Assembly (NCBI GenBank): GCA_030015575.1 | Contig: CM057338.1 | Coordinates: 776,625,864 to 776,689,863 of the forward strand | Direction: 5' to 3' | Length of the DNA: 64,000 nucleotides | Source of the DNA: Agapanthus africanus | Lineage: Eukaryota > Streptophyta > Magnoliopsida > Asparagales > Amaryllidaceae | In this document: positions 56,951 to 64,000 of the stretch, piece after piece | Position numbering within the stretch: the stretch's first letter is position 1 | How the letters are laid out: the number at the start of each line of letters is the position of its first letter | Position numbers and translations under genes: made by a program | The notes under the pieces: generated by a model | Seen by the model: the letters and a program-made list of their open reading frames with translations, nothing else | Databases searched by the model: none | What the model was told of the DNA's origin: nothing

Positions 56951-59900
56951 TGTAACAACTCCATTTTTAATGAACAAAGAATTGATTTAAATTCAAAGTA
57001 TACTTGGAGTATTTAATATTGCTGATATCTCTTTAAGTATTTATTTCACACCATAATTACAAGCAAGAGCTTGTAGCTCATTGGTAATACCTTAAACTTC
57101 TGAACCAAGCCACCAGAGTTGAAATCACATACCCCACATTATTTTTAATATTATTTTGTTTTAAAATTTCTGGAATGCCAACAGTCAACACGTGTTTTCT
57201 CATAAAAACCCCACTACCCATGAAAAGTTAAATGTTCCAGTAGCTACCCCCGGCGACCCCCCACCTCCCAAGCGCCTGACTCGGCCCGACTCGGGCCGGC
57301 GCCGCCTGCCGGACTCGGCCGGACGGCCGAGTCATCAACAGAGGAAATGAGCCCCTTGGTCTCCCTACCCCCCTGCACACTTTAATTTCTCAGATCGTTT
57401 CCAGAGAGCACAATAACTCTCATTCAATCCATTTTTAATACATTTTTCCTATTTTTTTTACATATTTTAATTAAAAACCCGACACCTACCCTAACCCTAT
57501 AAATACACCCCTACCTCCTACCCTCTCATCCCAAAATTCTGAGCCCACTCTCTCAAAATCTCAAGAAAACCTTGTGTACTTTGAAAACGAGCGAAAGGCG
57601 AAGCCCCGACGAAATCGACGGCGAACTTCCGGTGATCGTGCTAGGAACTCTCGGCGACGAATCAACGCACCGGCGAACCCTCTTCTTCCTTATCACTCTC
57701 GTGTTTGTCCAAACCCGTAAGTCCCTTTCTAGCTTCTCTTTTCTTTTCTAAAAAAATACGAATTTACAAACCCGACGGAATCGGCACAAATCCGATTTCC
57801 GATTCGGTTTTCTTATAAACTTCACTTCTCATTATTTCAATTATATTTAAACACTATCATGTTGACTATTAAACACTAAACAACTAAATTGATCAAAGTT
57901 AAATTCATAAAATGATAGCTATTTCCATTCTATAGTATTTTCACTTAAATACCACATGGTTTCAATACGCCTTTAACCCCATTTAAATTTCTATACCTTA
58001 AAGTAGATCACGAGGTAATGACCTACCTCCTCACACACTCATATGCAAACATAACACGCTATCTTGAGAACTTAGAATACGGAAAATAAAACAATTTCAT
58101 TTAAATACCCTTTACTTAATAAAAACCAATTTTTGATACATCTTTATAAATAAATAACTTTTGGAATTAATAAAAAATATCTAGACTCAGTCAATTAGGG
58201 ACCGTCGCCTTCATTAGGACATAGTAAGGTTGTGGACATTGGTCGTTTATCTAAACCTGACTTTGTGGTGTCTAGGGTAGACAAGTGAGAAAGGTAATTT
58301 TAAAAGGCACGTCCCACGGTGATTCGTGCGCGGATCCCTCCTTTCTTCACTTGTACTTACCTGGCCACAATTGGCGGTGAAGAGGCGATTTGAGGTATCT
58401 CACAACTTGACATAGAATACGGGAAATCGATATCTTTACAAATAAATACCATTTACTTAATAAAACAGTCTTCTAAAGGATTAGTATTTATAAAATTTTT
58501 GCAAAGCGCCGCTACAACCTATTTTGGGGAACCCATTCGGGATGGTGCGGTTTATCGCACATTCTCGGGCTTAGTAGTGCGAGATTCAGACCTCCGCAAG
58601 GAGCATTCGGTCTCGAAAGATTTAAAATACGATATTTTAAGAAAATGAGATTTTTAGAATATAAAATATTTATTAAAATTAATTTTGTTTAAATATATGT
58701 ATATTTATCATTAAAATATCTATTTTATTATGATATAAATATTCCACCTTTTTCTAAAAATCACAAGAACAAATTTTACACTAAAATACCATAAATTCCA
58801 TATAATTCAATATTACAAATAAATACCTTTATTTATGAAATTAGGATATTTTCACTAGAAATATCACAATATAAAATCTACATTCATTACAACTCTAAAG
58901 GCGAATAATAAATACTTGGGGTGCATCTTGAAAAATATACAAAAGTATTTTTACATAAAACCTCCTCAAGTTTTATAAATTACCCTAAGGACCCTAGTAA
59001 ATATAGGACTTCGATTTACATCTCTACTGTCTGACTCGGGTTTGAGTCTGATCATAATCCGACATGAATATGATTCAAGTACTATATAAATCTACAATAT
59101 TACAATTCAACATGAACACACGAATCCATGAATCCAGTTATCAATCTATTCAACTTGACTAAATCAAACCATGGATATACTTTCCATTTACATGATTCCA
59201 GTTTACATCCATTACGTCCGTTACTGATATCATGGTTTCGGTCAGTCATCCAACTATACAACTTATACAATACAATCAAAACACTACGGGGTTTAAGGGG
59301 TAGATTGGTACGGAAGGTGTTAAAAGTGGCACGAGACAGTAAGATTAAGACACCTAATATGAATCATGTTGCTGTTGTACCGTGGCATAACGGTTTCTTG
59401 TACTTTCAGTTTGCCCTGGTCTCTAGCATATAAAGACCCCTCTCGTATACACTGGCATCCTTCTGTACCAAGTTACAAACAACAGCGTTAACACAATATT
59501 CTACAATATTATACAACTTTAAAAGATACATTCTTATTCTGTCTTTTCTATTTCTCTCTTAACTTTGGGACTTACCGAGCGACCTGTTCGCTGACGACAT
59601 TCTATTTCTTTCTTCTTTGAATGTCGTCAGGTGATCTGGACACAGCAGAGATCGAGCCCACCAGTGAAGACTTGGCTCAGTTCCTCGAAGACCCCGAGCT
59701 CCAGACATTGTACATTTCCATTCAATACCTTTAATTTCCTGTTATGCCATTGTTTAGGCATCGTTTTTACTTCAGTTGTATTTCCTTTTCATGCATTGTA
59801 CAAAAGAATGTTAATAAATAAAGTTGCTGTTATTTTTATATCTCTTGCCTCTTGTGATTACTTTTATATTGCTTAGATACGCTTAGCGTATTTACTTCAC

Positions 59901-59961
59901 AGTAAATAGTAGCGGACCAGTCGCGTCCCCTTCATCGTATACCGGGAAGCAGGGCGTGACA
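56951..59961 (+). repeat. 5' LTR of gypsy H (3.0 kb)
   Basis: It starts TGTAACAACTCC and ends GGGCGTGACA, the same terminal style as T1 (TGTAACAT...CGTGACA). A TATA box is at 57498-57505 and a GC-rich palindrome, gactcggcc-ggac-ggccgagtc, at 57312-57333. The stretch 57720-59600 is AT-rich and non-coding. With a single LTR in the window the boundaries rest on the TG/CA ends and on the flanking copia leader. Confidence 0.85.
57498..57505 (+). promoter_or_regulatory. TATA box of H LTR
   Basis: tataaata followed about 30 bp later by a pyrimidine-rich ctcccta/ctctcatccc stretch, as in plant promoters. A GC-rich palindrome lies about 165 bp upstream, and a donor-like cgtaagtcc about 215 bp downstream at 57718. 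Confidence 0.65.
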
Positions 59962-59970
59962 GGTTTTTGT

Positions 59971-59986
59971 TGGTGGCCCATGCAGG
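59971..59986 (+). other. primer-binding site, probably tRNA-Ile
   Basis: tggtggcccatgcagg is complementary to ...CCTGCATGGGCCA-CCA, which as I recall is the 3' end of plant tRNA-Ile(AAU). All 16 bases would pair. It begins 9 nt after the LTR end, farther than in the copia elements. The 190-nt region between it and the gag ATG ends in a 3' splice-like tract (cctaacccaaatttttctttaag). Confidence 0.7.
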
Positions 59987-60175
59987 TCAGAGCTGTATAG
60001 AATCATACTATGCAGTTCTGTTCTGCGTGAACAAACTAAGCAATATAACACAAGAACCAGCAACTAAAACATTCTTTACAATTCATGTTCCTTGAATCAT
60101 ACAATTTCATATTCATTGAATCTTATCATTTCAAATATTTTGAATCTGTCCTAACCCAAATTTTTCTTTAAGGTT

Positions 60176-61437
60176 ATGGATTCCCCGAACAACACCAGCA
60201 CCAATATCAACAACACACCTCCAGCCCTACCACTCACACTTATCGTCCCTGCTCCGATCAACGAGCAGACGGTTCTGCTTGAGGCAATCCGAAGGCTACT
60301 AGAGGGACAGCAACAGAAGACTGCTCTTTTAATGAACCGTCACGAGGCAGACGCACCTGGGGTAAAGCAATTTAGGGCTTTACACCCCCAAACAGTTCTC
60401 CGGAAAGGGAAGCCCACTTGAAGCTGAGAAATGGGCACAAAGCATAGAGGATGATCTGGCGGCAGCACAAGCGCCAGACATAGCTTGGGTTCGTGTGGCG
60501 AAACTGCAGCTCACGGACAATTCTCGCAACTGGTGGAAGGCGGAAGAAAGCCGTCTTGAACAGCCTATCGAATAGAAGACTTTCCGCGACATGTTCGACG
60601 CTAAGTACTTCTCTGAGACTGCCAGGTTCGACATGGAACAGCAGTTCATCCATCTACAACAAGGTTCGATGTGGACCAAGTCAGTAGATGAGTATGACAC
60701 TGAGTTCACCATGCTCAGTCGGTAAGATATGTCTCAATAATTCGAAAAAATTTTATATCACATATTACACAGCTAACACAATATTTTTAACAGATTTGCG
60801 GCACACCTTATACCGACGGATGAGATCAGAGCCCGTCGCTTTCAACAAGGTTTGGATTCGGAAATCTAGGCTGCACTGGCCACAGGAGATTTTCCGACTC
60901 ATGAATCGGCTCTGAAAGCTGCCCGCCGTTATGAGGCAGTGGTAAAGGCGAGGGGAAGACCTCAATCTGCTGGATTTAAGCGTCCTGCCAACCAGATGGC
61001 AGGAGGAGTCTCGTCCAGGCCATCTTTTATGCTAAGGCGACCCGGAGTACAGAACAACCATCCCAGCCCAGCCTTTTGTACCTACTGCAAGAGAACTGGA
61101 CATATGATGAAAGACTGCCGGCGAGCCAACCATCTTTTCTTGATCTGCGGCTCAGCTGCTCATGATATTGGGTCTTGTCGCCAAAAGCAAAACCCAGTTG
61201 CTACACCCAGGCCAGCAGTTACCTATCCGCAGCGACCAGCTCTTCAAACACCTGCTCTAAGACTGGCACTACCTGCACCACCCAGAGGACCACAAGCTGC
61301 ACCACCTCCTCGTCAGTTCCATCAAGCTCAAAGGAACGTTCCGAGGAATGCTCCTCCAGCCAAGAGGAATGTACCAAGGCGCCAGGCTTTCACGATGACC
61401 GTGGAAGAAGCTGAGGCCACTGGCCAAGACATCACTG
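60176..61437 (+). pseudogene. gag: element H gag
   Basis: Starts MDSPNNTSTNINN at 60176. A likely 1-bp loss near 60395 shifts the frame. The capsid domain follows (EAEKWAQSIEDDL, NWWKAEE, FRDMFDAKYF, QQGSMWTKSVDEYDTEFTML), with a TAG for Trp near 60573. The intron-like gap at 60722-60793 interrupts it; beyond, FAAHLIPTDEIRARRF continues. A TAG for Gln lies near 60868. The nucleocapsid part has C-X2-C-X4-H-X4-C (CTYCKRTGHMMKDC) and a second, weaker one (CGSAAHDIGSC), then a Pro-rich tail. Gag makes the particle. Confidence 0.9.
60722..60793 (+). other. intron-like gap 1 in H gag (72 nt)
   Basis: Donor cg|gtaaga and acceptor tttttaacag|at. It is AT-rich, with a branch-like ctaac 17-21 nt before the acceptor. 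Joining the flanks gives agt-cga-ttt-gcg, Ser-Arg-Phe-Ala, which is the conserved gag text; retained, it gives a stop at once (taa). Confidence 0.75.
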
Positions 61438-61526
61438 GTAAACTTTTCTTTTCAAACTTTGCTTTTGTATCCTGCTAATTAGCTACATATTTTTCCTATA
61501 CCTAAAACAAATCCCACATACCTTAG
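61438..61526 (+). other. intron-like gap 2 between gag and protease (89 nt)
   Basis: Donor actg|gtaaac and acceptor accttag|gta. It is AT-rich, with ctaat and cctaaa branch-like motifs. Joining the flanks gives act-ggt-aca-atc, so DITG runs into TILVSSIPALALFDTGASH exactly as expected for a gypsy gag-protease junction. Unspliced, the frame ends about 35 codons later (FAFVSC then stop). Confidence 0.75.
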
Positions 61527-62879
61527 GTACAATCTTAGTATCCTCAATCCCTGCACTAGCACTATTTGATACTGGAGCATCTCACTGCTTTATGTCACAA
61601 CGGTTTGTTCGAACCCATGCGATTCCAGTCTCACCGCTTGTACCCAGCTGGAATGTCAGTTTAGGAAATGGCATTCTAAAGGCAACCATGGGATACTGTT
61701 TGTGTCCAATCGTCGTCTGCAGCAGAGAGTTTTATGCTGACTTCAAAGTGCTGGACATACCGAACTTCGATTTGGTTCTAGGAATGGATTGGCTTGGAAC
61801 TTTTTATGCTACCATTGACTGTCGTCAAAGGAGGGTAGTATTCGAGATTCCAGACCATCCGGTCTTCTATTTCAAAAGCAAAGACCGTACACTGGAGCCA
61901 AGTACCTACAAAGCGAAGCCAAGAGAAGCAGTAGTTGCAGCAGCTCAAGCGGAGGAAGAATCAAGACCAAATGTGGTTTGAGAGTTTGACGATGTATTTC
62001 CTAACGATATATCAGGTTTGCCTCCCGATCGAGCTCTTGAATTCAGTATTGATTTAGTACCAGGAGCACAACCGGTGATTAAAGCACCCTATCGTTTAAG
62101 TCCGGAAAGTTTGAAGGAAGTCCGAACACAGTTGGATGAATTACTGGCGAAAGGATGGATTCGTCCAAACACTTCAAGTTAGGGATCACCTGTACTACTT
62201 GTGAATAAGAAGGAAGGTTCATACAGAATGTGCATCGATTACAGAGTCTTGAATGAAGTCACTATAAAGAATAAGTATCCACTTCCACGCATCGACGATT
62301 TATTCGATCAGCTAAGTGGATCTTGTGTTTTCTCTAAATTAGATCTTCGTTCAGGTTATCATCAGGTGAAGGTCAAGGAAACTGATATTCACAAAACAGC
62401 TTTCAGAACTCGCTATAGACATTACGAATTTCTCGTGATGCTATTTGGAGTGACCAACGCATCCGCATATGAACCTAATGAATCAAGTTTTCTGGGTGTA
62501 CTTAGACATGTTTGTTGTCATCTTCATCGATGACATCCTGGTGTATTCTAAGAATCAGAAAGAGCATGCAGAACATCTACGAATTGTCCTTGAAACTCTT
62601 CGACAACATCAGCTCTATGCCAAGTACAGCAAGTGCGAGTTTTGGTTAAAGCAAGTTGGTTTTCTTGGACATATCGTATTAGGAGAAGGAATCTCGGTGG
62701 ATCCAGCAAAAGTTTCAGCAGTTAGCGAATGGCCTACACCAAAGTCAGTGAAGGACATTCGGAATTTCTTAGGTCTAGCTGGATATTACAGAAGATTCAT
62801 TGAAGGATTTTCGAAGATTGCAACACCCCTGACCAAGCTCACACGTAAAGATGAAGATTTTGTGTGGTCAGAAGCATGA
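61527..62879 (+). pseudogene. pol: element H protease and reverse transcriptase
   Basis: Protease: FDTGASHCF with DTG at 61568-61576, then LGMDWLGTFYATIDC. The 129-residue open part ends in TGA after RPNVV (61979). [17 protein letters not shown], a TAG for Trp near 62180 (SS-stop-GSPVLLV), [30 protein letters not shown], a short deletion near 62468 that shifts frame, then [15 protein letters not shown] with the catalytic Asp pair at 62529-62534. It ends with [19 protein letters not shown] near 62830 and a TGA at 62877. Key catalytic residues are retained in both enzymes. Confidence 0.93.
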
Positions 62880-64000
62880 GAACAAGTTTTCGTAGAACTC
62901 AAGTCAAGGTTGACATCAGCACCTATTCTCGTTATACCGGATCAATCTGGAGGATTCGAAGTGCATTGCGATGCATCCGGTAAGGGATTATGATGTGTTC
63001 TACATCAGCACGGTAAAGTTGTGGCTTATGCTTCAAGACAGCTGAAGATTCATGAGCGCAATTATCCGACGCATGATTTGGAATTGGCAACCGTCATCTT
63101 TGCTCTCAAGATTTGGCGCCATTATCTACTTAGTGAACGAGTGAACATCTACACAGATCATAAGAGCCTGAAGTACATGTTTACTCAGAAGGAGTTGAAT
63201 ATGCGGCAGAGAAGATGGTTAGAACTCATGGCGGACTTTGATATCAACTTGCAATATCAACCAGGGAAGGTGAATGTGGTACCTGATGCACTTAGTCGCC
63301 AACCATTAGCAATGAATCTCACCGCTCAGTGGAAGCTTCAACAAGACTTGCATCAGATGGAGATTGAAGTAGTCATGCCAAGTAATACTTCAAGTTTGAT
63401 GAATTTACAAGTTCAATCAACCATTGTCAATTGGATCAAAGCAGCCCAAATAAGTTATACTAAGTTGCAAAAGATCAGAGAACAATTGGAGAATGGACTC
63501 AGAACAGACTTCATCATTCATGAAGACGGATCTTTGAGATACGGCAGCAGATTGTGTGTACTAAAAGGTCCTGTTCGGGAAGATTTAATAAAAGAAGCTC
63601 ACAGCTCTCCCTACTCAGTACACCCTGGAGGTACCAAAATGTACAAAGATCTACGTCAGAATTATTGGTGGCATGGAATGAAGCGTGAAGTAGCCAGAAG
63701 CATCACAAAATGCTTGGTGTGTCAGCAAGTAAAGGCTAAACATCACAGGACTGCTGGATTACTTCAACCGTTACAATTCCAGAATGGAAGTGGCAACACA
63801 TCACGATGGATTTTGTGATTGCTCTTCCTCGCAGCACAAAGGGTAACGATGCCGTATTGGTCATTATGGATCGACTCACAAAGTCAGCTCACTTCATCCC
63901 ATTTCGAGTTGGCCAATCAACTGAGACACTAGCAAAGAAGTACATGGAAGTAATAATCTATTTAAAGATTTAAACTCTTCATAATGTACTATCTCTGATA
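62880..64000 (+). pseudogene. pol: element H RNase H and integrase, cut by window edge
   Basis: RNase H: SAPILVIPD, HCDASGKGL with a TGA for Gly near 62992, then [29 protein letters not shown] and [11 protein letters not shown] (63021-63290). A linker follows. Integrase: zinc-binding H-x-H and [12 protein letters not shown] around 63600-63750, a 1-bp frameshift near 63775, then the core [15 protein letters not shown] and LVIMDRLTKSAHFIPF to about 63949. The text then becomes AT-rich with a stop, starting at a donor-like gtaata (63950), a possible third intron. Confidence 0.9.

Larger units (their letters stand above)
56951..64000 (+). mobile_element. Ty3/gypsy element H with tRNA-Ile primer site and intron-like gaps
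   Basis: Plus-strand gypsy element: 5' LTR (56951-59961), unusual primer site (59971-59986), gag (60176-61437), protease and RT (61527-62879), RNase H and integrase (62880 to the window end). The gag-pol text has two GT-AG gaps whose removal restores the frame. Six premature stops are single-base changes from expected codons (mostly G-to-A or C-to-T types), and there are three small frameshifts. The 3' half lies outside the window. The motif set is Tekay/Del-like, which is an inference. Confidence 0.93.

Noticed and set aside
59128..59433. 101-codon frame in the H LTR
   Set aside because: AT-rich LTR sequence before the primer site, no recognisable domain; likely chance.
57718..60174. Long intron from the donor-like site in the H LTR to the acceptor-like tract before gag
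   Set aside because: Both sites look good, but no coding frame tests the join, so it is mentioned only as context.

Overview
This is nuclear DNA from a seed plant. It is repetitive and heterochromatin-like, and I see no host protein gene, rRNA gene, tRNA gene or CRISPR array. Almost every base can be assigned to LTR retrotransposons: two Ty3/gypsy elements at the edges, a small TNT1-like Ty1/copia remnant, and five related large Ty1/copia copies plus fragments. Plant origin is inferred from the element types, from initiator-tRNA-Met primer sites next to most LTRs, and from the AT-rich GT-AG intron-like gaps in the right-hand element.

Layout. 1-5772: gypsy element T1 (minus strand, cut by the window edge), with a 3.7 kb LTR holding a 64-bp tandem array. 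5773-7274: copia remnant D (minus). At 7275 starts copia element C (plus). Its 5' LTR (7275-7413, 28606-30447, 40318-40525) was split by element A (7414-28605, minus) and element E (30448-40317, minus). Element A was itself split inside its reverse transcriptase by element B (10257-20731, minus). C's leader was split by element F (41912-52300, minus). C's decayed pol follows at 53766-56145, then an LTR fragment (56146-56665) and a leader fragment (56666-56950). 56951-64000: gypsy element H (plus), running off the right edge. Target-site duplications give the nesting order: A gtata, B ggcac, F ggggt (all perfect), E gggac/tggac.

How the parts work. Each copia element reads LTR - initiator-Met primer site - long leader (2.1-3.2 kb) - gag - protease - integrase - reverse transcriptase - RNase H - polypurine tract - LTR. 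This resembles the BARE-1/Angela plan (inference). All copies are broken by stops or frameshifts. A and E carry a full gag. B, C and F share an internal deletion that removes nearly all of gag and keeps only about its first 20 codons and the degenerate end of the zinc knuckle. These three also share a leader tandem duplication, so they look like a gag-less subfamily that must use another element's capsid. F has nearly identical LTRs but a wrecked pol, as expected for an element moved in trans. The leaders keep a set of stem-loops whose arms change between copies while still pairing, and the LTRs keep another covarying hairpin.

The most unusual element is H. Its primer site appears to match tRNA-Ile rather than initiator tRNA-Met. 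Its gag-pol frame is interrupted by two short GT-AG gaps (72 and 89 nt) whose exact removal restores conserved protein sequence, as spliceosomal introns would; a third donor-like site lies at the window edge.
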